A DNA stretch of 47,662 nucleotides from Clostridiales bacterium (GCA_031287685.1 JAITSQ010000032.1:1-47662); one strand, 5' to 3'. Positions 15,305 to 25,346 are shown, counted from the stretch's first letter. Translations and numbers: made by a program. Notes: generated by a model not told the origin, from the letters alone.

Positions 15305-17413
15305 TTGCTTGAGAAACTTAAAGCTTACCTGCCAACCCTTTTCCTTTTGGCGGATAAGACGAAAAAATACTTTTCGGATAAAGAGAAATCGAAACCTTTC
15401 GGGGAGCGCAAGCCGTTAAGGGTGACTCTGAGCACGGGCGTGTCCTTGATAATTATTTTCGTCCTTTCGGCCGCCACGACGGCGATGGTGCTCTTTAAGC
15501 TCCAGTACGCCTACAAAGAAGACGTGGGGATTTGGTACTACATGCAGCCGCATTTTCACTTAAACGTGTTTATTATGAACTTCCTGCCGGTTGTATTTGT
15601 TATGCTCTTTCTGTTTTTCGCTACGGGGCGGCTGGCGGTGGCCTTCCCGGCGACGGCGTTTTTATTCGGATTCTTTGCCGTCGCGAACCGCTTCAAAGTA
15701 TTCCTGCGCGACGACCCGCTCTACCCGTGGGATTTGAGCAGCGCCAGGGAGGCCCTTTCGGTCCTTAGCAACAACAGCGCCGGCATTATAGGGAAAGTCG
15801 CGCTGTTCACGCTGTTTTTTATAGCGCTGACCGCGGCGCTGTGCTTTTTTGTGCGCAACAGGGTCTCCGCCGCCTCGCGGGCGGCCGGGGCGGTTATCGC
15901 CGCCGTTGCGCTCACGGCGCTCAACCTGACCCTCTACAGAAACCCGGACATCTACGAGTCCGTATCCGCGCCGGTTTATGACTACGTCGCCGAGTATAAC
16001 TTAAAAGGCTTTATTTACGCCTTTATCTATAAATTTAACGAAAAAAACGGCAAAACGACGAACGAACCCAGGGGCTATACCGCCGCCGCGATCGAGGAGG
16101 CCCAAGCCCGGCACGCGCCCGTTTTTAACGGCGAGGCGGTCAGGCCGCACGTGATATTCGTAATGGGGGAGGCTTTCACGGACGTTTCGGAGCTGCCAAT
16201 ATTTGATTTTACAGGCTTTGCCGACCCCCTTGAGAATTTCAAAAAAATCCGGGAGCAAAGCGTGTCGGGCCGCCTGCTCGTTTCCGGCACGGGCGGCGGC
16301 ACGGCGGACACGGAGTTCGACGTGCTCACCGGGATGTCGAAGAGAGAGGAACCGGACGTCCAGTACGCCTTTAAGCTCATCAGCAAGCCCACCGGGAGCC
16401 TGGCGGGCGCGTTTAAGTCTATGGGATACGTCACGGCGTTTCTCCACCCGGGGGACGGCTGGTTTTATCACCGGTCGGTGACGTATAAACAGCTGGGCTT
16501 TGAAAACGTCGAGTTTAAGCCGTATTTTAACGACGAAAACGGCAAGGGAGAGTATAAAGGCGGCTGGATGACCGAGAAAACGACAATCGACGGGTTAATC
16601 CGCAATTTTGAGCATCTCCGCGCGAACAATCAGGGCAAGCCGGTGTTTGAGTACCTGACGACCATTCAAAACCACGGGCCGTACAACGAAAAATACGGCG
16701 CCTGGGGGAAGGATTTTTTCCGCAATTTTAACACGCGGACGGAGATGCCGGACGACGACGTTATGCTGTTAAGCAACTACTTCGAGGGGGTCAAGGACGC
16801 GGACAGGGAGCTGGCGCGCCTGACGGACTATCTGAACGGCCTTGGCGAGCCGGCCGCGCTCGTGTATTTCGGAGACCACATGCCGAGCTGGCCGTGGGGG
16901 CTGTACACCGATACGGGGATTGGCGACGAGGAGCTTTCCGCCGTGATCAGCTCCGCCGATTTTAATAAAGACGAGATTGTCGGGCGGGTGCGTTACGAAA
17001 TAGGGGACGCCTTGAACGCTGCGAGCGTTTCGGCGGGCCAGGCGAGCTTCGAGAGCAGAATCGCCATTTATCAGACCCCGTACATCATCTGGCAAAATGA
17101 CGCGTACAGAAAAATTGAAGATTTTAACGCCCTGTATCCGGACGGGAAGCTCATTTCGGACAGCTTCCTCGGCGCGGAGGTTATGGAGATGATCGGCCAG
17201 CGGGACGTCACCTCGTTTATCAGCTTCCTCAACGGGCTGCGGAAGCTCGTGCCCGTGGCCGCGAAACACGAGTATATCACGAGCGGCGGCGAGTATAAGA
17301 CGGTTGACGACCTTTCCCCGGAGGAGGCGGAGAGCGTTACGCTTTATAAGTATTGGCAGTATTACAATCTGTACAGCTCGAAAAACGACGACCCCTCCGG
17401 GCTGAATAAATAA
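15305..17413 (+). CDS. LTA synthase family membrane sulfatase
   Basis: The 702-aa protein has five predicted membrane helices in the first 220 residues and a large extracellular sulfatase/alkaline-phosphatase-type domain. VMGEAF is the metal-binding entry motif, T333 in GGGTADTEF is the expected catalytic threonine, and YFGDHMPSW is the second metal motif. Relatives make polyglycerol-phosphate (lipoteichoic acid) or transfer related phospho-groups onto envelope glycans. Whether this one makes true LTA is unknown. The TTG start has AAAGGAG before it. It follows the PBP gene, so an envelope role fits. Confidence 0.85.
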   Translation: MLEKLKAYLPTLFLLADKTKKYFSDKEKSKPFGERKPLRVTLSTGVSLIIIFVLSAATTAMVLFKLQYAYKEDVGIWYYMQPHFHLNVFIMNFLPVVFVMLFLFFATGRLAVAFPATAFLFGFFAVANRFKVFLRDDPLYPWDLSSAREALSVLSNNSAGIIGKVALFTLFFIALTAALCFFVRNRVSAASRAAGAVIAAVALTALNLTLYRNPDIYESVSAPVYDYVAEYNLKGFIYAFIYKFNEKNGKTTNEPRGYTAAAIEEAQARHAPVFNGEAVRPHVIFVMGEAFTDVSELPIFDFTGFADPLENFKKIREQSVSGRLLVSGTGGGTADTEFDVLTGMSKREEPDVQYAFKLISKPTGSLAGAFKSMGYVTAFLHPGDGWFYHRSVTYKQLGFENVEFKPYFNDENGKGEYKGGWMTEKTTIDGLIRNFEHLRANNQGKPVFEYLTTIQNHGPYNEKYGAWGKDFFRNFNTRTEMPDDDVMLLSNYFEGVKDADRELARLTDYLNGLGEPAALVYFGDHMPSWPWGLYTDTGIGDEELSAVISSADFNKDEIVGRVRYEIGDALNAASVSAGQASFESRIAIYQTPYIIWQNDAYRKIEDFNALYPDGKLISDSFLGAEVMEMIGQRDVTSFISFLNGLRKLVPVAAKHEYITSGGEYKTVDDLSPEEAESVTLYKYWQYYNLYSSKNDDPSGLNK

Positions 17414-17456
17414 TGGATTGGGAAAGATACTAACCTTAACTAAGATAAGCTAAAAA

Positions 17457-17501
17457 GGCGGCTTTGAGTTATCTGAAGCTTTTTAGGCGGCTCAAAACGC
17501 C
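17457..17501 (+). repeat. Single hairpin cassette / probable terminator
   Basis: GGCGGCTTTGAG pairs imperfectly with CTCAAAACGCC around a loop containing CTTTTTAGG. This is the same cassette type as at 20124. It sits after the sulfatase gene and may end its transcript. Confidence 0.55.
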
Positions 17502-17532
17502 GGGCAATTTATTTGTTAGGGGAGTGTAGGTT

Positions 17533-18648
17533 TTGAGAAAAATTTTTGCGATTTTGATGGGCGCGCTTTTAACCGGGTGCGCGCGGGACGGCGGACCGGA
17601 GGCGGCCGGAGCGGGAATTGCGGCGGCGGCGAAGCCCGAAACGGCGGCGGCCGTCAGAAATCTGACCGTGGCCGCGGAGCCGGAAGGCGAAAAAACGGAA
17701 ACAGGCCGCGCGGTTGAAACGCGGGAGCGCGTGACGGCGGAACTCGCGGAGCCTCTCGAGGAACGGCCCGAAGCGCAGGCCCCGGCGGAGCCGGAAGGCG
17801 AAAAATCGGAAACGGGCCGCGCGCGGGCCGGCGGGCCGGCGGAACTCGCGGAGACCCTGGAAGCCCCCCTGAAGGCTCCGGAGGGAAATCAGGAGGAAAA
17901 CCCGTCGGAATCCGCGGAAAGCCCGCGCCCGTCAAGCGGCTTGCCGAACGAAAAAATGTCGTGGTATTTCGGCAAGAATAAGGAGCATAAGCCGCCGTCG
18001 GTTCAGAGCGTTTTCCCGCTGGCGCCTCTCGGCGGGTATTACTTGGGCGACGCGGAGCAGAAAGAAATTTACCTGACTTTCGACGAGGGCTACGAAAACG
18101 GCTATACGGAAAAAATTTTGGACGTTTTGAAGGAAAAAGGCGCGACGGCCGCGTTTTTCGTCACGAAGCCGTATGTGAGGGATAACCCGGGGCTTATAAA
18201 GCGTATGGCGGACGAGGGGCATCTCGTGTGCAACCATTCGGTTTCGCACAAGAGCTTCCCCTCGCTTTCACAGGAGCAGACTTTTGAGGAGCTTGACGGC
18301 CTGGCGAGCTATTATAAGGAGCAAACCGGGCTGGAGATGCCGAGGTTTTTCCGCCCGCCAATGGGGGAATACAGCCAGCGGACCCTCGACATAGCCCGGC
18401 AGATGGGGTATAAGACGATTTTCTGGAGCTTCGCTTATATGGACTGGGTGACGGATAAACAGCCCGCGCCCTCCGAGACTGTCGACCGGTTTATCACGTA
18501 TTCGCACAATGGAGAAATCGCCTTGCTCCACGCGGTCTCCTCCGCCAACGCGGCGGCCCTGCCGGAAATAATCGACAAAATGCGGGAACGGGGCTACGTC
18601 TTTAAGTCCCTGAACGACCTGCCGGAGGCGGCCCCGCAAACTGACTGA
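17533..18648 (+). CDS. PdaA-like polysaccharide deacetylase lipoprotein
   Basis: The 371-aa protein has a lipobox LLTGC (C16), a long Glu/Pro/Ala-rich linker (17-140) and a NodB-type deacetylase domain. The catalytic region reads YLTFDEGYENGYTEKILDVL, then NHSVSHKSFPSLS and RFFRPPMGEYS. TFDEGYENGYT rather than TFDDGP is typical of PdaA, the N-acetylmuramic acid deacetylase that makes muramic delta-lactam in the spore cortex. The linker contains an imperfect duplication around AEPEGEK-ETGRA (both blocks within 17670-17830). The TTG start has GGGGAGTG upstream. Anchoring as a lipoprotein differs from the soluble secreted Bacillus enzyme. Confidence 0.85.
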   Translation: MRKIFAILMGALLTGCARDGGPEAAGAGIAAAAKPETAAAVRNLTVAAEPEGEKTETGRAVETRERVTAELAEPLEERPEAQAPAEPEGEKSETGRARAGGPAELAETLEAPLKAPEGNQEENPSESAESPRPSSGLPNEKMSWYFGKNKEHKPPSVQSVFPLAPLGGYYLGDAEQKEIYLTFDEGYENGYTEKILDVLKEKGATAAFFVTKPYVRDNPGLIKRMADEGHLVCNHSVSHKSFPSLSQEQTFEELDGLASYYKEQTGLEMPRFFRPPMGEYSQRTLDIARQMGYKTIFWSFAYMDWVTDKQPAPSETVDRFITYSHNGEIALLHAVSSANAAALPEIIDKMRERGYVFKSLNDLPEAAPQTD

Positions 18649-18650
18649 GA

Positions 18651-18670
18651 ATATATGATTACTCATATAT
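18651..18670. promoter_or_regulatory. AT-only perfect palindrome upstream of pgi
   Basis: ATATATGA and TCATATAT form an 8-bp perfect inverted repeat around TTAC, unlike the GC-rich surroundings. TATAAT follows at 18686-18691. It could be an operator or simply part of the promoter; no regulator is known. Confidence 0.35.
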
Positions 18671-18712
18671 AGATTTTGAGATGCTTATAATAATGTAAAG
18701 GGGATTCAAAAA

Positions 18713-20119
18713 ATGGAAAAAATCAGGTTAGACTACAACAATGTGCTAAAAGACTATATCGGCGGAGACGGCCTGACCTTGGCCGACATCGGCGGTCTTT
18801 CGGAAAAAACGGCGGCGGCCCACGCGGCGCTGCTGGAAAAGCGTAAAAACGGCGGTATGGACTGGCGAGACCTGCCGCGCAATCAAGACGCGGTTGCGGA
18901 CGATATTCTGTCATATGTCGCGGAGACCAAGGATAAAATCGACGCGTTCGTCGTGCTGGGCATAGGCGGCAGCGCCCTTGGGCCTATGGCAGTTCAGCAG
19001 GCCATAAACCACCCGCATTACAACGAGCTTCCGAAAGAGGCGCGCGGCGGCTACCCGCGTTTTTACGTGGCGGATAATGTTGACCCGGAGAAGCTGACGT
19101 ATCTTTTTCAAGTGATTGACATCGAAAAATCGCTGTTCAACGTCATCTCAAAATCCGGCAGCACCTCCGAGACAATGAGCCAGTTTATGATTATAAAGCA
19201 GATGCTTGAAGACGCGCTGGGCAAGGACGCGGCGCGGGAGCGCATTGTCTGCACCACGGATTCCCAAAAGGGTAATCTTATAAAAATAGCCCGGGAAGAG
19301 GGCTATAAGACGTTTTTCGTCCCGTCGGGCGTGGGCGGGCGCTTCAGCGAGCTTACCCCCGTGGGGCTGCTGCCCGCCGCGTTCTGCGGGATTGACATAA
19401 AGAAACTGCTTGAGGGCGCGGCCGCTATGGACGATTGGTGTCAGAACCCCGACCCGTGCGGAAACCCGGCTTATATGTACGCGCTTTTGCATTATATCGC
19501 GCTTGAGCGGGGAAAGAACGTCTCCGTAATGATGCCCTACGCGGATTCGCTTAAATATATCGGGGACTGGTACGCGCAGCTCTGGGCGGAGTCTCTGGGT
19601 AAAAAGCTCGATAACGGCGGCAGGGTGGTCAACGTCGGTCCAACGCCGGTCCGGGCGCTCGGCGTGACCGACCAGCATTCCCAGGTGCAGCTTTACACGG
19701 AAGGGCCGTTCGACAAGCTGATTGTGTTTATCTGCGTGGACGAATATAAGGAGACGCTCGAAATCCCGAAAATTTACGGCGATATGCCGAGCTTGGGTTT
19801 CCTTGGCGGCGTTACGCAGAACAGGCTGATCCAGGCCGAGCAGATGGCCACGGAACACGCTCTTGTCGCGTCAGGCAAAATGAATATGACTATTACCCTG
19901 CCGAAGGTGAACGAACGCACGGTGGGCCAGCTTCTGTATATGTTTGAGGTGGCCACGGCCTACAGCGGCGAGCTTATGAACATAAACGCCTTCGACCAGC
20001 CGGGCGTTGAAGAAGGCAAAAACGCCACCTACGCGTTTTTCGGCCGCCCGGGGTACGAGGAGAAAAAGAAAGAGCTTGACGAGCGGCCGGAGAAAAATAA
20101 GAAGTATATCATAGAGTAA
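18713..20119 (+). CDS. pgi: Glucose-6-phosphate isomerase
   Basis: The 468-aa enzyme interconverts glucose 6-phosphate and fructose 6-phosphate in glycolysis. Seen are GIGGSALGP (about 82-90), the phosphate-binding SKSGSTSETMSQF, PSGVGGRFSELTPVG and the C-terminal FDQPGVEEGKN with the catalytic-region residues. Length and motifs fit the bacterial/archaeal-like Pgi of clostridia. AAAGGGG precedes the ATG. It is monocistronic: repeats flank the 3' side and a separate promoter is likely in the 64-bp gap upstream. Confidence 0.95.
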   Translation: MEKIRLDYNNVLKDYIGGDGLTLADIGGLSEKTAAAHAALLEKRKNGGMDWRDLPRNQDAVADDILSYVAETKDKIDAFVVLGIGGSALGPMAVQQAINHPHYNELPKEARGGYPRFYVADNVDPEKLTYLFQVIDIEKSLFNVISKSGSTSETMSQFMIIKQMLEDALGKDAARERIVCTTDSQKGNLIKIAREEGYKTFFVPSGVGGRFSELTPVGLLPAAFCGIDIKKLLEGAAAMDDWCQNPDPCGNPAYMYALLHYIALERGKNVSVMMPYADSLKYIGDWYAQLWAESLGKKLDNGGRVVNVGPTPVRALGVTDQHSQVQLYTEGPFDKLIVFICVDEYKETLEIPKIYGDMPSLGFLGGVTQNRLIQAEQMATEHALVASGKMNMTITLPKVNERTVGQLLYMFEVATAYSGELMNINAFDQPGVEEGKNATYAFFGRPGYEEKKKELDERPEKNKKYIIE

Positions 20120-20123
20120 GGGC

Positions 20124-20235
20124 AAGAAGGAGGCTTTAAGCCGTCTAAATCTTTTTAGGCGGCGTAAAACGCCGAGCAAGACGGGGGTTTTTGGGACGCC
20201 TAATCTTTTGGGCGTCCCAAAAGCCTCTAACCCGT
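20124..20235 (+). repeat. Two adjacent hairpin cassettes downstream of pgi
   Basis: The first cassette starts AAGAAGGAGGCTTTAAG and ends AAAACGCCG (to 20174). The second contains a perfect 12-bp stem, TTTTGGGACGCC (20189-20200) with GGCGTCCCAAAA (20211-20222). Both have a loop of the form TAATCTTTTGG/TAAATCTTTTTAGG. No terminal inverted repeat of family A is seen around them. The rest of the gap to 20404 holds no gene. Confidence 0.65.
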
Positions 20236-20404
20236 GTGAAGGCGGTTTGATTCCTTGCGGGCCGCGCGCGGCGCAAACCTCCCGGCCGCCTTGGTTTTTA
20301 GGTGTTTCTCCAAAATATCTTTTGCATTATAAAGCGCCGGCTGAATCCCTTTATACAACGCGAAACACCGGCAAAAACACCGAAAAAGAGAGAGGATACC
20401 TAAA

Positions 20405-20977
20405 ATGATAAAGAACAGGCTGAAATGGATTATTCCGGCGGCGGCGCTTTTGTCCGGCTGCGGGGCGCCGAAAGACACGGCGCCCCTTGCTGACCCGAAT
20501 ATCGCGGTTTCCCCAGCCGAGCCAGGCGCCCCGGCGGCTTCCGGCGCTCCGGACACGGCTGACGACGGCGGCGGGGAGAGTAAAACCGCCTCCGTTGTTT
20601 ACGAAAACGAGGACTACGGCTTCAAAGTGAGCCTGCCGGAGGATTGGGACGGATACACGGTTGTGGAAACGGACTGGGAGGGCGGCGGCGAAACCAGCGG
20701 CGGCAAGCAGACCGGCAAGCAGTTCTCCCTGCGGCACCCGTCCTGGACGGAGGACGACCCGTATCAGGACATACCCGTAATGACGTTCACGCCTGACCAG
20801 TGGGAAGCGGTGCAAAATGAGGAATGGAACGTCAGCGCCGCGCCTATGCCGCCGGAGGAGCTTGCCAGAAACGACAGGTACGTTTTTGCCCTGCCTCCGC
20901 GTTATAATTTCGCTGACGCGCGCGGGCAGGAGGAGGTTCAGAAAATCCTCGACGACGGGGCGGTGTCCGCGGAATAG
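20405..20977 (+). CDS. Lipoprotein of unknown function
   Basis: The 190-aa product has a type II signal peptide ([10 protein letters not shown]...LLSGCG, lipobox cysteine about residue 19). A Pro/Ala/Asp/Gly-rich linker runs to about 60, and a C-terminal domain starts [22 protein letters not shown]. That FKVSLPEDW pattern is common in small lipoprotein domains of unknown role in Firmicutes. ATG with AGAGAGAGG upstream. It probably sits on the outer face of the membrane. The MCP gene begins 62 bp after it and may share the transcript. Confidence 0.8.
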   Translation: MIKNRLKWIIPAAALLSGCGAPKDTAPLADPNIAVSPAEPGAPAASGAPDTADDGGGESKTASVVYENEDYGFKVSLPEDWDGYTVVETDWEGGGETSGGKQTGKQFSLRHPSWTEDDPYQDIPVMTFTPDQWEAVQNEEWNVSAAPMPPEELARNDRYVFALPPRYNFADARGQEEVQKILDDGAVSAE

Positions 20978-21039
20978 GGCGCCGGCGCGGATTGCCGCCA
21001 GTGAAACTGTTCCCGGGCTTAGAGAGGTTGTTATGGGGA

Positions 21040-23244
21040 ATGAAAATTTCAAAGCTGATTAAGCTCACAAATATTATGATAGTCGTTTTTTCAAGCGCGG
21101 CGGTGGCGGCGGCGCTTTTGTCGAACGCGGCCGCCGCGGATATGCGCCGGGCTTTTGAGGAGCGGGAGAAATTCACCGGGCTTGGGCTTGAGCTGACCGA
21201 CGCGTCGGTCTATCTGACTCGGCAGGCCCAGACTTATATCCAGTACGGCGAAAAGAAATACTACGACGCGTATATGAAAGAGCTGAGCGAGGACAAAAGA
21301 CGGGAGGCGGCCCTGGAGGGCCTGCGCGGCCAGGGCGCGCCGGAGGGTGAGCTTAAGCTCGTAATTGAAAGCGACGAGCTTTCGGATAAGCTCCGGGAAA
21401 TTGAGAAACAGGCCTTTGCCGAGGTGGTTCGGCAGAATTGGAAAGAAGCGCGCGCCCTTATATACGGCGGGCAGTACGCCGAGCTTCAGGAGCCGATAAC
21501 CCGCCTTATGGACGAGTTTAAGGAGAAAATGGACGCGCGCACCGGGGGGCAGGTGGCAAGGACTAAAAAAGCCGCGGATTTCTATTCCGCGGTTTCCTTA
21601 ATATGCACCGTTATGCTCGCCGCTTTGGGCATAATCGGGTTTACCCTGATTCGTAAAAAAATAAGGCCCATAAGCCGGCTTGCGCAGGCCGCCCATTTCA
21701 TAGCCGAGGGGGAGATGAGCGCCGGCTTTTCCTCCGACTCAAAGGACGAAATCGGTGAGCTTACGGAGGCGTTCAGAAAAGTGGCCTCCGTCATAAGCTC
21801 GCTCATAGAGGACATCTCCGCGCTGGCCGCCCGTCAGGCCGCCGGGGAAACTTCTTACTTCGCCGACGAGAGCGCCTACTCCGGCGCGTACAGAGACTTG
21901 GCGCGCGCGGTCAACCTTATGTGCGCAAACTCCGTGGAGGATTTGACGGGCGTTATAAACGCCGTCACGGGCATTGCCGGCGGCAGCTTCGGCGTGGAGG
22001 TAAAGGATATGCCCGGAGAGAAGGCCGCGGCCTCCTCCGCGCTCCGCCTTCTTAAGGAAAACATAGGCGGCGTCGGGCGGGACCTTAACGGAATGGTGGA
22101 GTCCGCCCTCCGGGGGGACTTTTCCGCGCGGGCGGACGCGTCGCGCTATAATGGGGACTGGCGCAGGATAACCGCCGGGCTGAACGAGCTTTTTCAAGCC
22201 GTGGAGGAGCCGATACAGCAGATTAAAGCCGCTATGAGAAGGGTCTCCCTCGGGGATTTTTCAAAAGCCGTCGAAGGGGACTATAAGGGGGAGTTTCTGC
22301 TCCTTAAAAACGCCGTCAACGAAACCGTGGCTAATATTGAGTCTTATATAGGCGAAATATCCGGCGTGCTCGGCGCGCTCAACCAAGACGACCTTGACCA
22401 GGGCATAAAGCGAGAGTATCTTGGAGAGTTTTCGGGAATTAAGGACGCGCTTAACGAGATTATAGACAAGTTTAACAAAATTATGTCCGAGATATACAGC
22501 GTGGCGGACTCCGTGGCCTCCGGCGCGAAGTCCATTTCGGAGAGCAGTATGGACCTGGCTAAGTCCGCCTCCACCCAGGCCTCCTCCGTGGAGGAACTGA
22601 GCGCGACGATAATAATGATAAACGAAAGCGCCATAAAGAACGCGGACTGCGCGCGGGAGGCCGTGCGGCTGGCCGCGGCTTCAAAAGACAACGCGGACAG
22701 CGGGAACAGGGAAATGGACAATATGCTGGCCTCGATGGAGGGCATAAACAATTCGTCGAGCAACATAGCGAAAATAATACAGGTTATAGACGACGTGGCG
22801 GTTCAAACGAACCTGCTGGCGCTCAACGCCTCCGTTGAGGCGGCGCGCGCGGGGGAGCACGGCAAGGGTTTCGCCGTGGTGTCGGAGGAGGTGCGCAGCC
22901 TGGCGGGGCGCAGCGCCTCGGCGTCAAAGGAAATAACGGCTTCCATAGCCGAATCTATAGGTAAAGTGAGCGAAGGCTCAAAAATAGCCGATATGACCGC
23001 GACGGCCTTCCACTCAATACGGGACGACATAGAGCAGGTGTCCGCCTTAATATCAAGCATGGCGAACACGGCGGGGGAACAGGCGGAAGCCGTCGGACAG
23101 GTGACGGAGGGCGTGACGCGGATTACGGGCGCGATATCAAACAACTCCGCCACTTCGGAAGAAACCGCCGCCGCCTCGGAGGAGCTTTTCAGCCAGGCGG
23201 AGCTTTTAAGGAGCCTGGCGGGCAAGTTTAAGCTAAAAAAATAG
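21040..23244 (+). CDS. Methyl-accepting chemotaxis protein
   Basis: The 734-aa receptor has membrane helix 1 (about 9-29), an extracellular four-helix-type sensor (30-183), membrane helix 2 (about 184-207), a HAMP domain (about 208-260) and further HAMP-like repeats (about 300-480). The signalling hairpin has its tip at [32 protein letters not shown]. It signals to CheA/CheW, ligand unknown. The ATG at 21040 (MKISKLIK) is chosen because it gives a normal N-terminus; the frame stays open to a TTG at 20992. The protein ends KFKLKK without the pentapeptide for CheR/CheB tethering. Confidence 0.93.
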   Translation: MKISKLIKLTNIMIVVFSSAAVAAALLSNAAAADMRRAFEEREKFTGLGLELTDASVYLTRQAQTYIQYGEKKYYDAYMKELSEDKRREAALEGLRGQGAPEGELKLVIESDELSDKLREIEKQAFAEVVRQNWKEARALIYGGQYAELQEPITRLMDEFKEKMDARTGGQVARTKKAADFYSAVSLICTVMLAALGIIGFTLIRKKIRPISRLAQAAHFIAEGEMSAGFSSDSKDEIGELTEAFRKVASVISSLIEDISALAARQAAGETSYFADESAYSGAYRDLARAVNLMCANSVEDLTGVINAVTGIAGGSFGVEVKDMPGEKAAASSALRLLKENIGGVGRDLNGMVESALRGDFSARADASRYNGDWRRITAGLNELFQAVEEPIQQIKAAMRRVSLGDFSKAVEGDYKGEFLLLKNAVNETVANIESYIGEISGVLGALNQDDLDQGIKREYLGEFSGIKDALNEIIDKFNKIMSEIYSVADSVASGAKSISESSMDLAKSASTQASSVEELSATIIMINESAIKNADCAREAVRLAAASKDNADSGNREMDNMLASMEGINNSSSNIAKIIQVIDDVAVQTNLLALNASVEAARAGEHGKGFAVVSEEVRSLAGRSASASKEITASIAESIGKVSEGSKIADMTATAFHSIRDDIEQVSALISSMANTAGEQAEAVGQVTEGVTRITGAISNNSATSEETAAASEELFSQAELLRSLAGKFKLKK

Positions 23245-23249
23245 GCTGG

Positions 23250-23360
23250 CCGCGGCAATTGCGCGGTTTACCCGCAAGACCGGAGCCAGGCGTTTACGCC
23301 GCAAAAAAACGACGAGCTCCGATTTTGCAAGTAAAACGTGGAATTGCGCTAATGTAAACC
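23250..23360. repeat. Possible decayed family-A element between convergent genes
   Basis: GCAATTGCGCGGTTTAC on the left and GGAATTGCGCTAATGTAAACC on the right are roughly inverted. CTCCGATTTTGCAA resembles the right end of the element at 34739. Similarity is partial, so this may be a relic or only a terminator region. Confidence 0.3.
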
Positions 23361-23369
23361 GGAAGCGCT

Positions 23370-24296
23370 TTATTTCCAGCCGGCGGGGATTTCGTCGTAA
23401 TTGGAGGCGTTGACGCAGCCAAGGAAAGTCTGGACGTGCTCCGCGCCGGGGTGGCTATTCCAAAGCCGCGGCACCGGCCCGGTTATGCCGGAGCAGCCGA
23501 GGAAAGCCCCGGTGAAATCGGTTATGCCGGGCAGATTGGCAAAAAGGCCGGGCGGTATGCTTTTAAGGCCGGCACAGTTCATAAAAACGCAGAACATTAC
23601 CTCGGCGCTCACGCAGCCGTCAAAGAACCCGGCGGGGATTTCCGTCAGGCCAGCGCAGCCCGCGAAAGCGTTGTTGAATTGGCGCACGCCGCCCGCGCCC
23701 TTTAATAAATCCGGCGGCAGCATGGTCAGCGCCGCGCAGGCGTAAAAGGCGCTGGTCAGCCTGTCGGCGCCGGCGCTCACTCCGGCGCCCAAAAGATTTT
23801 CGGGTATTTTCTTAAGGTTCCCGCACTTATCCGCGAAATTCTGCAAGGCGGAGTTTTCCGCGCGCGGGATAGGGGTTAAAATCTCCGTCAGATACCCGTT
23901 TTCGGCGACGCGCACGCCGGTTAAGCCGTCAAGGTTTCTTAGGGTGACGATATATTCGCGGGTTTCGTCGTCATAAAAATGAACGGGCTGGTTGAAGGAA
24001 TTCGGGGCGTTGATTGTGATTGTCTTGCCGTCGCCCCAGTCAAGCTCGACGCCCGTTCCGCGGATAGACGGATACGCGTACATACGGTGGAATAAGTTGT
24101 AGAGACGGTCGCCGGCGGGCGCTGGCCCGGGCGAGATTTTGAACTGAAACACGGGCGGCGGGGCCGGCCGCGCGGCGTAGAGCTTAACGACCGTCCGGGC
24201 TTGGCCCCCGCTCGCGCAGCCCCAATTTACGGGCTTAAGCGCGCCGCCCTTTAATACCCAGCCGTGCAACGCTTCTTTTAATTCCATTGATTGCAT
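23370..24296 (-). CDS. BspA/DUF285-type leucine-rich repeat protein without signal peptide
   Basis: The 308-aa protein has an N-terminal domain of about 150 residues (with GTGVELDWGDGKTITI). At least four repeats of about 25-30 residues follow, of the kind LTEIPAGFF..C...VMF..AF..C.GL, typical of BspA-like bacterial repeat proteins. Such proteins are usually surface exposed, but no signal peptide, lipobox or anchor is seen here. The start at 24296 (MQSMEL) is chosen because AGGAGGC lies 5 bases before it; an upstream ATG in frame reads into a repeat element. Function unknown. Confidence 0.7.
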   Translation of the reverse strand: MQSMELKEALHGWVLKGGALKPVNWGCASGGQARTVVKLYAARPAPPPVFQFKISPGPAPAGDRLYNLFHRMYAYPSIRGTGVELDWGDGKTITINAPNSFNQPVHFYDDETREYIVTLRNLDGLTGVRVAENGYLTEILTPIPRAENSALQNFADKCGNLKKIPENLLGAGVSAGADRLTSAFYACAALTMLPPDLLKGAGGVRQFNNAFAGCAGLTEIPAGFFDGCVSAEVMFCVFMNCAGLKSIPPGLFANLPGITDFTGAFLGCSGITGPVPRLWNSHPGAEHVQTFLGCVNASNYDEIPAGWK

Positions 24297-24319
24297 AGGA
24301 GCCTCCTGTTTTTTGTTCA

Positions 24320-24454
24320 TTAGAGCAATTGCATGTTTGACTTGCCGCTTTCGAGCCGGAAATCGCGATGCCACGCCGCGAGCGTTGGCGGAACCAACGC
24401 GGAGAGGCGCAAAAAAACGCCGAGCGCGGCTTATGTCAAACGGAATTGCTATAG
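24320..24454 (+). repeat. Family-A MITE-like element, 135 bp
   Basis: It starts TTAGAGCAATTGCATGTTTGACTTGCCGC and ends GCGGCTTATGTCAAACGGAATTGCTATAG (each quoted end is one arm of an imperfect inverted repeat). Inside is a 7-bp hairpin (GCGTTGG/CCAACGC) and an AAAAAAACGCCG tract like a cassette end. The right end matches the 53-bp element at 12545. Confidence 0.75.
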
Positions 24455-24591
24455 TAATTTTACTTTTTTCAAACGCCGGGCAAAAGCGAAAGCGCGCCGA
24501 CCCATTGTTCAGCCGCTATAGAAAAGGCGTTTGAAAACCGGCGTTTCTATAATAATAATAAAACGGGCAAGAAAAATATCGGATTATTTAC

Positions 24592-24620
24592 TTGCTTTTA
24601 AGCGCGGATTGTCGTAAAAT
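24592..24620 (+). promoter_or_regulatory. Promoter of ftsEX
   Basis: TTGCTT (24592-24597), a 17-bp spacer and TAAAAT (24615-24620) lie about 40 bp before the ftsE start. Confidence 0.6.
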
Positions 24621-24659
24621 GAAAGACGGTGGAAATCGTAAAAAGGCGGGGACGTTGCT

Positions 24660-25346
24660 TTGATAGACATAAAAAACGCGACTGTGACGTATTATAACGG
24701 GGTTAAGGGCATAAACGACGTTTCCCTCCGGATAGGGGACGGGGAGTTCGTTTTTGTCATCGGCTCGTCCGGCTCCGGAAAATCCACAATAATAAAAATG
24801 CTCCTTAAAGAAACAGACCTTTCGGCGGGAGAGGCCTTCGTGGGCGATATAAACCTGTCGGACATCACCCGAGCCAGGCTCCCGTATTACAGGCGCAAGC
24901 TCGGCGTGGTCTTTCAGGATTTCCGTCTGCTGCCGAATAAGACGGTCTATGAAAACGTGGCGTTCGCGATGCGCGTGACGGAAGCCCGCAACAGGGACGT
25001 CCGGCGGAACGTTCCCGCCGTCCTGGCGCTCGTGGGCCTTTCAAAGCGCGCGCGGGCTTACCCCGGCCAGCTCTCCGGCGGGGAGCAGCAGCGGTGCGCC
25101 TTGGCGCGGGCCATCGTCAACAACCCGCCGCTCCTCCTGGCGGACGAGCCTACGGGAAATCTTGACCCGGACACCGCCTGGGGCATAATGGAGCTTCTGG
25201 AGGATATAAACCGCAAGGGTACCACCATAGTTATGGCCACCCACGCCAGCGACATAGTGGATTCCCTTCAGAAGCGCGTAGTCGCGCTGAAGGGCGGGCG
25301 CGTTTTCCGAGACGTCGAGAGGAGCGGCTATTACAATGAAATTTAG
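24660..25346 (+). CDS. ftsE: Cell division ATP-binding protein FtsE
   Basis: The 228-aa ABC ATPase partners FtsX and controls peptidoglycan hydrolases at the membrane. Walker A GSSGSGKST, Q-loop VFQDFRLLPNKTVYENVAF (typical FtsE), signature LSGGEQQR, Walker B LLLADEPTG and the H-loop histidine (MATH) are present. TTG start with a GGGGACG upstream. The 3' end overlaps ftsX by 11 bp. Confidence 0.95.
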   Translation: MIDIKNATVTYYNGVKGINDVSLRIGDGEFVFVIGSSGSGKSTIIKMLLKETDLSAGEAFVGDINLSDITRARLPYYRRKLGVVFQDFRLLPNKTVYENVAFAMRVTEARNRDVRRNVPAVLALVGLSKRARAYPGQLSGGEQQRCALARAIVNNPPLLLADEPTGNLDPDTAWGIMELLEDINRKGTTIVMATHASDIVDSLQKRVVALKGGRVFRDVERSGYYNEI

